A stretch of 64,000 bases of DNA from Terriglobia bacterium (lineage in GTDB: Bacteria > Acidobacteriota > Terriglobia > Terriglobales > Acidobacteriaceae), in NCBI GenBank assembly GCA_020073495.1, contig JAIQFD010000002.1, positions 372,001-436,000 on the forward strand. The letters are read 5' to 3'. How positions within the stretch are numbered: position 1 is the stretch's first letter; each line of letters starts with the position of its first letter. Shown here piece after piece: positions 43,496 to 51,975 of the stretch. A model generated the notes under the pieces. It made no database searches. It worked only from the letters and a program-made list of their open reading frames with translations, and had not been told where the DNA came from. Made by a program: the position numbers and the translations under genes.

Positions 43496-43599
43496 AGACT
43501 TCGGTCATTGGTCCTTGATCTTTGCGGCGATTAGTTTACACACCGCATAGCGCATCACGCCAATGCCGGCGATCGATCTGAGAGCATAGACCAGCGACT

Positions 43600-43608
43600 T
43601 GTTATAAT
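43600..43608 (+). promoter_or_regulatory. Extended -10 promoter of mutS
   Basis: TGTTATAAT matches the extended -10 form TGnTATAAT, 28 bp upstream of the mutS ATG. No good -35 is present at the 17-bp distance, which is normal for extended -10 promoters. It lies between the divergent genes galT and mutS. Confidence 0.5.
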
Positions 43609-43636
43609 CCGCGCACCGGCCCCTGTTGCCCGCGCG

Positions 43637-46246
43637 ATGACCGAGCCGTCCACTCCGCTCATGCGGCAGTACGCCGCCATCAAGAAGGAGCATCCCAACG
43701 CGCTCCTCTTCTTCCGGCTGGGAGATTTCTACGAGCTCTTTTTTGAAGATGCGGTGATCGCAGCCCGCGAACTCCAGATCACCCTCACTTCTCGCAACAA
43801 GGAGAAGGGCATCGCCGTGCCCATGTGCGGCGTGCCCTACCATGCCGCCGAGGGCTACCTGGCGAAGCTCATCCGCAAGGGCTACAAGGTCGCCATCTGC
43901 GACCAGATGGAGGATCCGCGCAAAGCCAAGAGTATCGTGCGCCGGGAAGTGACGCGCGTGGTCACGCCGGGCACTGCGGCCGACGCCTCTCTCAGTTCGG
44001 AAGAGAACAATTTCCTTGCCGCTCTGGCCCGTGTCGGGGAGGCGGTCGGATTTGCCGCCCTCGATCTCTCGACAGGGGAGTTTCGCGCCACCGAGTTCAG
44101 CGGCGACGACGCCGAGCGCCGCGTCTGGGAAGAACTCCAGACCCTGCGCCCCCGGGAAGTGCTCTACGCTTCCTCGCTGCCGCTGTTCGAGCGCAGGACG
44201 GAACGCGTGGGCGCCACGTTTGCCGAGACCCCGCTTGACGATTGGGTCTTCGCACCCGATCACGCAATACCGCTGGTGGAAAACCAGTTCGGTGTGCTCT
44301 CGCTCGAAGGCTTTGGCCTCGCCGCCCGTGCGGCGGCGGCAACGGCCGCCGGCGCGGTGCTGCACTATATCCGTTCCACCCAGCGGGGCACGCTCGACCA
44401 CGTGGACCGCATCGGCTACTACGAACGCCAGAATTGCCTGGTGCTGGACGCCGTCACCGTGCGCAACCTGGAACTGATCGAGCCGCTCTTCGCCGGCACC
44501 AGCGACGATGTCACCCTGTTCCGGACCCTGGACGCCACCATCACTCCCATGGGCAAGCGCCTGCTGCGGGCGTGGATGCTGCGCCCTGCGATCGACGCTG
44601 GGGAGATCCGCCGACGTCTCGACGCCGTGGAGGTGCAGGTCCGGGAAACGATCGCGCGCGAGGAGTTGCGGCGCGCCATGGACGGCGTACTCGACCTCGA
44701 GCGGCTCCTGAGCAAGGTGACGTTGGAGTCGGCCAACCCGCGTGACCTGCTTGCGCTGGCGGGATCACTGCGCCGCGTTCCCAACATTCGCGCCGCCGTC
44801 GCCCGCCTCAGCGCCGAACGTCTAGCAGCGTTGCACGGCCTGCTCGACGAGCTACGGGATGTCAGTGATCTGATCGAGCACACGCTGGTGGACGAGCCGC
44901 CACTCTCTTTCGCCGAGGGAGGCGTCGTCCGTGCCGGTGTGGATGCGGAACTCGACCAGCTCCGCGACCTCAACCGCAACAGCAAGCAGTACATCGCGCG
45001 CATCGAGGAGCGCGAGCGCCAACGCACCGGCATCGGCTCCCTAAAGGTAAAATTCAACAGCGTTTTCGGCTACTACATCGAGATCTCCAAGCCCAACCTG
45101 CACCTGGCCCCTGCCGACTATGAGCGCAAGCAGACCCTGGTCAACGCCGAGCGCTTCACTACGCCCGAACTGAAGGAATACGAAACAAAGATTCTCGAAG
45201 CGCAGGAGAAGATCGTCGAGATAGAGCGGCGGATCTTCGCCGAGCTGCGGGGATTCATCGCCGGGCAGGCCAAGCGGATCCGGCAGACCGCGCTGGCGCT
45301 GGCCGAGGTGGATGTGATCGCCTGTTTTGCTCACCTCTCCGCCAACCGCGACTATTGCCGGCCGGAGTTTGACGAAACCGCCGACCTCGAGATCGTGCAG
45401 GGACGCCACCCGGTCATCGAGCGCCAGGAGATCATGCAGTCGGCCGACCGCTTCGTGCCCAATGACCTCTTCCTGAACTCGACCACGCAGTCCATCCTGA
45501 TCTTGACCGGCCCCAACATGGGCGGCAAGAGCACCTATCTTCGCCAGGCGGCCCTGATCGCGATCATGGCGCAGATGGGCTCGTTCGTGCCCGCATCGCG
45601 CTGCCGCCTGGGCGTAGTGGACCGCATCTTCACCCGCATCGGGGCCAGCGACAACCTGGCGCGCGGCCGCTCCACGTTCATGGTCGAGATGACCGAAACC
45701 GCCGCCATCCTCAACACGGCCACGCCCCGCTCACTCATCCTGCTCGACGAGGTGGGCCGTGGGACCGCCACCTACGACGGCCTGGCAATTGCTTGGGCAG
45801 CGATCGAGTACATCCACGCGCGCACGCGCGCCAAAACTCTGTTTGCTACGCATTACTTCGAACTGACCGAGTTGGCGGAGCGACTTTCGGGCGTGAAGAA
45901 CTATCACGTCTCGGTGAAGGAGAGCGCCGGCGGGATCATCTTCCTGCGCAAAGTCGAGCCCGGGGCCGCCGACCGCAGCTACGGCATCGAGGTCGGGAAG
46001 TTGGCCGGGTTGCCCATCGAGGTAGTGGAGCGCGCACGGGAGGTGCTGAAGGAGCACGAGGACGCCGAGCAGCGCGTCACGGCCCACCTGGCGAACGACG
46101 AAGTCGCGCCGCCCTCCATGCAGCTCACCATGTTCACCCCGCTCACGCAGAAGATTGTGGACCGCATCAAGGCCACCGACCTCGACCGCCTGAGCCCGCT
46201 CGAGGCCCTCAATCTGCTGCACGAACTCAAGAAGCAATTGGGGTGA
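43637..46246 (+). CDS. mutS: DNA mismatch repair protein MutS
   Basis: An 869-residue MutS. The mismatch-binding domain I carries [14 protein letters not shown] with the F-x-E residues (F31, E33); connector, core and clamp domains follow. The ATPase domain has Walker [14 protein letters not shown] (~625), Walker [11 protein letters not shown], and [10 protein letters not shown]. The C-terminal helix-turn-helix dimer tail is present. It binds mispaired bases and recruits MutL. Start ATG 43637 agrees with an extended -10 at 43600. MutS1-type; mutL is not in the window. A small membrane protein gene follows after 3 bp. Confidence 0.95.
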   Translation: MTEPSTPLMRQYAAIKKEHPNALLFFRLGDFYELFFEDAVIAARELQITLTSRNKEKGIAVPMCGVPYHAAEGYLAKLIRKGYKVAICDQMEDPRKAKSIVRREVTRVVTPGTAADASLSSEENNFLAALARVGEAVGFAALDLSTGEFRATEFSGDDAERRVWEELQTLRPREVLYASSLPLFERRTERVGATFAETPLDDWVFAPDHAIPLVENQFGVLSLEGFGLAARAAAATAAGAVLHYIRSTQRGTLDHVDRIGYYERQNCLVLDAVTVRNLELIEPLFAGTSDDVTLFRTLDATITPMGKRLLRAWMLRPAIDAGEIRRRLDAVEVQVRETIAREELRRAMDGVLDLERLLSKVTLESANPRDLLALAGSLRRVPNIRAAVARLSAERLAALHGLLDELRDVSDLIEHTLVDEPPLSFAEGGVVRAGVDAELDQLRDLNRNSKQYIARIEERERQRTGIGSLKVKFNSVFGYYIEISKPNLHLAPADYERKQTLVNAERFTTPELKEYETKILEAQEKIVEIERRIFAELRGFIAGQAKRIRQTALALAEVDVIACFAHLSANRDYCRPEFDETADLEIVQGRHPVIERQEIMQSADRFVPNDLFLNSTTQSILILTGPNMGGKSTYLRQAALIAIMAQMGSFVPASRCRLGVVDRIFTRIGASDNLARGRSTFMVEMTETAAILNTATPRSLILLDEVGRGTATYDGLAIAWAAIEYIHARTRAKTLFATHYFELTELAERLSGVKNYHVSVKESAGGIIFLRKVEPGAADRSYGIEVGKLAGLPIEVVERAREVLKEHEDAEQRVTAHLANDEVAPPSMQLTMFTPLTQKIVDRIKATDLDRLSPLEALNLLHELKKQLG

Positions 46247-46249
46247 GAC

Positions 46250-46579
46250 GTGATTGCATCCCTGATTTTCGAAGTGATGGACAAGGAGCCTGCGCTGTGG
46301 TGGTTTTTCCTAGTGTGCGGATCGACAGGCGTTGTTGGGTTCGTTCTTTGTCGGTGGAGAGCCTGGACTGGACTGTTTGCGTTACCGCTCGCAATAGTGT
46401 TTGCATACATGATTACAGATGAACTTCGCGATCCATACGTTGGTCCGGCAATTTTGAAAGAAGCAGGACATCGTTACTTCGTCGGAGCCTATCTCGCTGC
46501 TGCGTTAGCAATCCTGCTGCCTCTATTGGGATTGGCCTTGCGATTCCGGGCAGGCCGAGTAGATTCGGCTCATGTCTGA
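46250..46579 (+). CDS. Small membrane protein of unknown function
   Basis: A 109-residue protein with about three predicted helices (LWWFFLVCGSTGVVGFVL, AWTGLFALPLAIVFAYMI, and YLAAALAILLPLLGLALRF). It has no recognised domain. Base composition is clearly lower in G+C than the neighbouring mutS and nagZ. The GTG start at 46250 is 3 bp after the mutS stop; a later ATG (46277) is possible. Its end overlaps the nagZ start by 8 bp, which supports it as an expressed gene in this operon. Possibly a recent insertion or orphan. Function unknown. Confidence 0.55.
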   Translation: MIASLIFEVMDKEPALWWFFLVCGSTGVVGFVLCRWRAWTGLFALPLAIVFAYMITDELRDPYVGPAILKEAGHRYFVGAYLAAALAILLPLLGLALRFRAGRVDSAHV

Positions 46580-47654
46580 TCTCCGCGAGCAAGTCGGGCA
46601 GCTTCTGATCTTCGGCTTCGATGGTGCGGGAATCAGTGCTGGCCTCCGCACGGCGATCAGCACCCTGAAGCCCGGCGGGATCATCCTGTTCGCACGCAAC
46701 ATCGTGGAGCCGCGGCAGACGTGGGAACTGCTGAATGAGACACGTTCGCTGGCGCGCACGCCCATGTTTCTGTGCGTGGACATGGAGGGCGGCACGGTGG
46801 ACCGGCTCAAGGACGTGGTTGCTTCCGCTCCGGCAGCGGCCGACGTATTCGCCACCGGGAGCAAGAAGGCTTTTCGCCGGCATGGACTCCTGATCGGGGA
46901 GGAATGCCGTGCGCTGGGTTTTAACGTGGACTTCGCGCCGGTGCTGGATCTCGGCTGCGAGCCTTCGCGCGGCGTGCTCACGTCGCGCACAGTGTCGGCC
47001 AAGCCCAAGGAGACCGTCACCTACGTGAAAGAGTTTCTGAAAGGACTTGGCGAGGCGCGGATCCTGGGATGCGGGAAGCATTTCCCGGGTCTCGGTGAGG
47101 CGACCCTGGACACCCATCACGAACTGCCGATGGTCCCGAAGAAATGGCGGCGGCTGTGGAATGAGGACCTCTACCCATACCGAAAGCTGCACAAGAATCT
47201 GCCCTTCATCATGGTTGCCCACGCCGCCTACCCCGACGTGACCGGCGACCGCACGCCTGCCTCGATCTCGCGCAAGTGGATCACCGACATTCTTCGGAAG
47301 AAGATCGGCTATCGGGGTCTGGTGGTCTCTGACGACCTGGAGATGGGAGGCGTTCTTGCGGCCGGATCCATCGAGCATGCAGCCGTCGAAAGCATCCGTG
47401 CGGGCGCCGACATGTTCCTGGTTTGTCACAACGAGGAGCACGTCTGGGCGGCCTACCGCGCGGTCGTGCACGAGGCGGAGCGAGACAGGAAGTTCGCGGA
47501 GCAGGTGCGGCTAGCCGCCCGCCGCGTCCTTGACTTCAAGAATCACGAAAGGGAATTGCGCCGATTCCCGTCGGCGCCGTCCGATCGCAAGCTACGCAAG
47601 CTGCGGGAAGCGATGTCCCGATTCACAGAAACAGTCCGTGAGGCGACCTCGTGA
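46572..47654 (+). CDS. nagZ: Beta-N-acetylhexosaminidase NagZ (GH3)
   Basis: A 360-residue glycoside hydrolase family 3 protein. Visible motifs are GGIILFARNIV, VDMEGGTVDRL, the substrate-assisting loop CGKHFPGLGEATLDTHHELP (~159-178, with the NagZ-type D-x-H) and the nucleophile region VVSDDLEMGG (~255-264). It removes GlcNAc from anhydromuropeptides in peptidoglycan recycling. The overlap with the downstream anmK (4 bp) gives direct metabolic coupling: NagZ releases anhydroMurNAc, AnmK phosphorylates it. The protein is cytoplasmic, with no signal peptide. Confidence 0.9.
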   Translation: MSDLREQVGQLLIFGFDGAGISAGLRTAISTLKPGGIILFARNIVEPRQTWELLNETRSLARTPMFLCVDMEGGTVDRLKDVVASAPAAADVFATGSKKAFRRHGLLIGEECRALGFNVDFAPVLDLGCEPSRGVLTSRTVSAKPKETVTYVKEFLKGLGEARILGCGKHFPGLGEATLDTHHELPMVPKKWRRLWNEDLYPYRKLHKNLPFIMVAHAAYPDVTGDRTPASISRKWITDILRKKIGYRGLVVSDDLEMGGVLAAGSIEHAAVESIRAGADMFLVCHNEEHVWAAYRAVVHEAERDRKFAEQVRLAARRVLDFKNHERELRRFPSAPSDRKLRKLREAMSRFTETVREATS

Positions 47655-48838
47655 TCGTCGCCGGAGTGATGAGCGGTACCTCGGCGGATGGCATCAACGT
47701 GGCCATCGCCCGCTGCTTCGGACGCGGCCTGCACACCCGGTTCGAGGTTCTCGCCCACAGCGAGTTCCCCTACCCATCGGCGATCCGCCGCATGATTCTG
47801 AGTACGATGAACGCCCGCCAGGCAAGCGTGGCCGACCTCGCGCGCCTGAATTTCCTTCTCGGGGAGCTCTACGCCGACGCTGTGCTCCGGGCCCAGAGGC
47901 GCGCACGCGTCGACGTGGAACTGATCGGCTGTCACGGCCAGACCCTTTACCACCAGGGCGAACCCGCGCCGTTCCTGGGACGCAAGCTCGCCTGCACTTG
48001 GCAGACAGGCGAGGGCGCGGTGCTCGCCGCGCGTACTGGCATTCCCGTAGTTTCCGATTTCCGCCCTGCGGATATGGCCGCCGGAGGCAAGGGCGCGCCA
48101 CTGGTTCCGTTCCTCGACTACCTCGTCTATCGCCATCGTCGCCGCGGCCGCATCGTGCAGAACATCGGAGGCATCGCCAACCTGACCGCCATACCTGCCC
48201 GCGCGACGCTTGAGCAGGTCATCGCCTTCGATACCGGTCCCGGTAACATGGTCATCGACGCCGTCACAAATCAGCTCTTTGGCGTCCCCTACGATCGGGA
48301 TGGCCGCATCGCCGCCCGCGGCAAAGTTCTGGAAAGTGTTCTGCGCGAAGCACTCCGCCACCCCTTCTTCCGCAGGAAACCGCCCAAGACCGCCGGCCGG
48401 GAGCAGTTCGGGCGCGAGTTCGTCACGCGCTTCCTGCGCCTCCGAGGCCGAGCGCCGCAGGAAGACATGGTGGCCACCGCAACGGCGCTCACCGCTCGCA
48501 CCATCGCCGGGGCGGTGCGCCGCTTCGTATTGCCGTCTTCTCGCCGCTTGCATCGAGGGCGCCTCGTTCGCGGGACCGACCCCGGTCATTACCGCGACTA
48601 CATCGCGACCGGCGGCGGCGCCAGGAACAAGACCCTCATGCGCATGATCGAAGCCGAGATCGTCCCGCTCGGTCTCCGCCTGCGCGATCCCGAAGACTTC
48701 GGCGTCCCCTCGGTAGCAAAGGAGGCCGTTGCCTTCGCCGTCCTGGCGTACCAGACATGGCGGCGACGGCCAGGAAATATCCCAGCAGCCACAGGCGCAC
48801 AAGAGCCCACCATCCTAGGCAAGGTTTCGTATGTGTGA
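47651..48838 (+). CDS. anmK: Anhydro-N-acetylmuramic acid kinase
   Basis: A 395-residue AnmK of the hexokinase-like ASKHA fold. GVMSGTSADGINVAIAR (~5-21) is the N-terminal ATP/phosphate motif, CHGQTLYHQGE and FDTGPGNMVIDAV follow, and the C-terminal ATGGGARNKTLM is the adenosine motif. It converts anhydroMurNAc with ATP to MurNAc-6-phosphate. It overlaps nagZ by 4 bp. The start is GTG 47651. Length is near the usual ~370 residues. A peptide-binding lipoprotein gene follows 49 bp after its stop, completing a cell-wall recycling block. Confidence 0.92.
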   Translation: MIVAGVMSGTSADGINVAIARCFGRGLHTRFEVLAHSEFPYPSAIRRMILSTMNARQASVADLARLNFLLGELYADAVLRAQRRARVDVELIGCHGQTLYHQGEPAPFLGRKLACTWQTGEGAVLAARTGIPVVSDFRPADMAAGGKGAPLVPFLDYLVYRHRRRGRIVQNIGGIANLTAIPARATLEQVIAFDTGPGNMVIDAVTNQLFGVPYDRDGRIAARGKVLESVLREALRHPFFRRKPPKTAGREQFGREFVTRFLRLRGRAPQEDMVATATALTARTIAGAVRRFVLPSSRRLHRGRLVRGTDPGHYRDYIATGGGARNKTLMRMIEAEIVPLGLRLRDPEDFGVPSVAKEAVAFAVLAYQTWRRRPGNIPAATGAQEPTILGKVSYV

Positions 48839-48887
48839 ACAGGCTGGAGTTCACCGCGGGGGAGGCGGGGGGCTCGGAGGATTCCTT

Positions 48888-50432
48888 TTGTGTTTTCTCC
48901 GTCTGCGTCCTCCGGTTCTTCCGTGGTTGTTCTTATCGTTCGTGGCATGCTTGTTGCTGACCTCCTGTGCCGAGCGACCCGATCCCAACACGCTGGTGAT
49001 GATCATTGAATCCAGCCCTGCGAACCTCGACCCCCGGGTGGGCACGGACGCGCAGTCCGAGCGAATCTACAAGCTGATCTTCGACGCTCTCCTGGTGCGC
49101 GACGAGCACTTCAACCTTCGCCCCGGCCTGGCGGAGAGCTGGGAGATCCCGGACCCGGTCACCTATGTCTTTCATCTGCGCCACGGCGTCCGCTTCCACG
49201 ACGGCCGCCCCCTGACCGCTCGCGATGTGAAGTGGAGCTTCGACAGCGTCATGAACGGGACGGTCATCAGCCCTAAGGCGAGCACCTACCGCACGGTCGA
49301 CCGAATCGACGCGCCCGACGATTACACCGTCATTTTCCATCTGAAGGAACCTTTCGCGACCCTGTTGTGGAACATCTCGGACGGGGCCATCGGAATCGTC
49401 CCTTACGGCAGCGCCCGCGGATTCAACACGCGCCCCATTGGCAGCGGACCGTTCCGTTTCGTTCGTCTGGATCAGGACAGGGAAGTAGTGCTGGAACGCA
49501 ATGACAGCTACTGGGGCGACAAGCCGAAGATCCGCCGCGTGGATTTTCTGGTCGTTCCGGACACCACCACCCGGGCGCTGGAGCTGCGCAAGGGTTCCGC
49601 CGACATCGCCCTCACCTCGCTCACAGCCGACATGATTGCGGCGCTCAAACAGGAAGCCGGCGTAGTGATTCAGCAATCACCAGGGACGGTGTACAGCTAC
49701 CTCGCCATAAATCTGCGCGACCCCATCCTGAAAGATGTCCGCGTCCGCCAGGCACTCGCCTACGCCATGGATCGCCGGCCCATGATCCATTCCTTGTGGC
49801 GCGACCAGGTTCGTCCGGCCTCCAGCATCCTGCCGCCCCAGCACTGGGCCTATAACGCTGACGTGCCCACCTACGAGCACGACCCGGCGCGCGCCCGCCG
49901 GCTCCTCGACCAGGCTGGATATCGCCCCGGCCCCGACGGCATCCGCTTTCACCTGACCCTGAAAACCTCGACCGAAGAATCCACGCGCCTGTTCGCCGCG
50001 GTGCTCCAGGAACAGCTTCGCGAGGTGGGGATCGCGCTCGACATCCGCACCTTCGAATTCGCCACCTTCTATGCCGATGTGCAGAAGGGCGCCTTCCAAC
50101 TGTTTTCGCTCCGCTGGATCGGCGGCAACGAGGACCCCGACATCTTCGAGCACGTCTTTTATTCCACCAGCACGCCGCCCAAGCGCGCCAATCGCGGCTA
50201 CTATTCCAACCCGCGCGTGGACGCTCTCATCGATGAAGGCCGCCGCGAACTGGACCAGGCCAAGCGCCGCCAGATCTATGCCGAGGTCCAGCGCATCGTC
50301 GCCACGGACCTGCCGTACATCAACCTTTGGTATTACGACAACGTCGTGGTGCATTCCGGCCGGCTGAAAGATGTGGCCGTCAGTCCCTCTGGGAATTACG
50401 ATTTCCTGCGCACGGTCGAGTTCGCCCGCTAA
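48888..50432 (+). CDS. Peptide-type ABC transporter substrate-binding lipoprotein
   Basis: A 514-residue family 5 (OppA/DppA/MppA) solute-binding protein. I place the start at TTG 48888 because a Shine-Dalgarno (cggagg, 48875-48880) lies 7 nt upstream and it opens a lipoprotein signal with lipobox LLTSC. An in-frame ATG at 48831 overlapping anmK would add 19 Gly-rich residues. The mature part has the family landmarks GVRFHDGRPLTARDVKWSFD, PIGSGPFRF and RQALAYAMDRRPMI. After nagZ and anmK it probably binds murein peptides or oligopeptides. No permease genes are adjacent. Confidence 0.85.
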   Translation: MCFLRLRPPVLPWLFLSFVACLLLTSCAERPDPNTLVMIIESSPANLDPRVGTDAQSERIYKLIFDALLVRDEHFNLRPGLAESWEIPDPVTYVFHLRHGVRFHDGRPLTARDVKWSFDSVMNGTVISPKASTYRTVDRIDAPDDYTVIFHLKEPFATLLWNISDGAIGIVPYGSARGFNTRPIGSGPFRFVRLDQDREVVLERNDSYWGDKPKIRRVDFLVVPDTTTRALELRKGSADIALTSLTADMIAALKQEAGVVIQQSPGTVYSYLAINLRDPILKDVRVRQALAYAMDRRPMIHSLWRDQVRPASSILPPQHWAYNADVPTYEHDPARARRLLDQAGYRPGPDGIRFHLTLKTSTEESTRLFAAVLQEQLREVGIALDIRTFEFATFYADVQKGAFQLFSLRWIGGNEDPDIFEHVFYSTSTPPKRANRGYYSNPRVDALIDEGRRELDQAKRRQIYAEVQRIVATDLPYINLWYYDNVVVHSGRLKDVAVSPSGNYDFLRTVEFAR

Positions 50433-50441
50433 AGTAGTGCT

Positions 50442-50999
50442 ATGAGGATCGACGAGCAGATGCCCGAGTACGACGTCCATGCGTCCCACCGGGTGCGAAT
50501 CCGGGCCTCGGCGGAAGAGACCTGGCGCGCCCTGCTCTCGTCCGACCTCGCGGGTTCCTTGCTGGTACGCATCCTCATGTCCGTGCGCTCTGGACGGCTA
50601 TTGCGCCGCGGCCAGAAACGACCGCTGCAGGAGCGCTTGGCGGGAACCGGCTTCGTGGAGCTCGCGGAGTCCCCGAATCAGGAGATCGTGATCGGCCTAG
50701 CGGGCCGATTCTGGCGTCCCGATGGCGGCCGGTGCTTCGATCTCGCCCCGTCCGACTTCGTTCCTTTCTGCCGGCCGGGCTACGCCAAGGTGGCCTGGAA
50801 CTTTGCGATCGAGCCGCACGGATCCGGCTGCTTTCTTTCCACCGAGACGCGTGTGAAGTGCTACGGGCGAGCCGCGTTGCGCAATTTCCGCACCTATTGG
50901 ACGGTGGTCAAACCGTTCTCCGGCCTTATTCGCCGGGCTATGCTCGAGCAAGTGAAGCGCGCCGCCGAAGCCGCTCCTTCCTCTGCCGCCGGCGCCTGA
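50442..50999 (+). CDS. SRPBCC-like protein of unknown function
   Basis: A 185-residue protein that looks like a START/SRPBCC ligand-binding domain: SHRVRIRASAEETWRALLSS at the beginning is the typical first strand-helix, and AIEPHGSGCFLSTETRVKCY the late strands, followed by a long C-terminal helix (GLIRRAMLEQVKRAAEAA). No catalytic residues can be named. ATG 50442 is 9 bp after the lipoprotein stop, so it may be the last gene of the recycling run. Cytoplasmic; a small hydrophobic ligand is plausible but unproven. Confidence 0.65.
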   Translation: MRIDEQMPEYDVHASHRVRIRASAEETWRALLSSDLAGSLLVRILMSVRSGRLLRRGQKRPLQERLAGTGFVELAESPNQEIVIGLAGRFWRPDGGRCFDLAPSDFVPFCRPGYAKVAWNFAIEPHGSGCFLSTETRVKCYGRAALRNFRTYWTVVKPFSGLIRRAMLEQVKRAAEAAPSSAAGA

Positions 51000-51076
51000 G
51001 CGCCCGCCACGGGGCGTCGAATCCCGCGTGGTACCATCGAATCTGAAAGCCTCGGTGGAGAGCGGAGCAGACCAGA

Positions 51077-51877
51077 GTGCGCATCGTTTTCGTAGGCGAC
51101 ATTTTCGGGCGGCCGGGCCGCAACGTGGTGCGGGACCACATCCGCGACATCGCCCAGACCCGCCGCGCGGATCTCGTGATCGCCAATGCCGAGAACGCTG
51201 CGGCCGGCTTCGGCATCACTCCATCCATCGCCGAGGAGCTTCTCGGCCTCGGCATCGACGTCCTGACCACCGGCAATCATATCTGGGACAAGAAGGAGAT
51301 CATGCCGTACTTGAAGTCGGCGGATGGAGATTTGAAGAGTCGCGCGCGTCGCGTTTTGCGGCCGGCAAACTATCCCGCCGGCGCCCCAGGCCACGGCCTT
51401 TTCGAAGGCGCCACCGCGTCCGGCGTGCCGTATGCCATCCTGAATCTCCAGGGGCGCGTATTCATGGGGGGCAACGACGATCCCTTCCGCACCGCGGACG
51501 CCCTGCTCTCCGGCATCAAAGCCAAGGTCGTGCTGGTGGACATGCACGCCGAAGCGACTTCCGAGAAGATTGCCATGGGATGGTTCCTGGACGGACGTGT
51601 GACCGCCGTGGTCGGCACCCACACGCACGTGCCTACCGCGGACGAGCGAGTGCTGCCGAAAGGGACGGCGTATATCACCGACGTGGGCATGACCGGCCCC
51701 TACGACAGCGTCATCGGTGTGGAAAAGGAAATGATTTTGCAGCGCTTCCTCACCAACATGCCGGCCAAGTTCGAGCCCGCAACCGGCGATGTGCGCCTCT
51801 GCGCCGTGGTCATCGATTGTGATGAGGCCACGGGGCGGGCTCGCTCCATCGAGCGGCTGGTGTTACGGGGAGAGTGA
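51077..51877 (+). CDS. YmdB/TIGR00282-family metallophosphoesterase
   Basis: A 266-residue calcineurin-like phosphoesterase of the YmdB group. The dimetal ligands are in FVGDIFGRPGRN (~4-15), IANAENAAAGFGIT, TGNHIWDKKE, VDMHAEATSEK and VVGTHTHVPTADE. Bacillus YmdB hydrolyses 2',3'-cyclic nucleotides and affects biofilm formation. The start is GTG 51077. It is apparently monocistronic, with a secretin gene 98 bp downstream. In many bacteria it sits beside rny (RNase Y); that gene is not here. Cytoplasmic. All ligand positions are conserved. Confidence 0.9.
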   Translation: MRIVFVGDIFGRPGRNVVRDHIRDIAQTRRADLVIANAENAAAGFGITPSIAEELLGLGIDVLTTGNHIWDKKEIMPYLKSADGDLKSRARRVLRPANYPAGAPGHGLFEGATASGVPYAILNLQGRVFMGGNDDPFRTADALLSGIKAKVVLVDMHAEATSEKIAMGWFLDGRVTAVVGTHTHVPTADERVLPKGTAYITDVGMTGPYDSVIGVEKEMILQRFLTNMPAKFEPATGDVRLCAVVIDCDEATGRARSIERLVLRGE

Positions 51878-51975
51878 TGCCAGAGTACGCCCCCGACGCA
51901 TGCTTCAACTGCTGTAGCGACCTGCTCGCGACCTCCTGACCCGGGCCCCTCTGTCTCGCGGTACAATCGCAAAAC

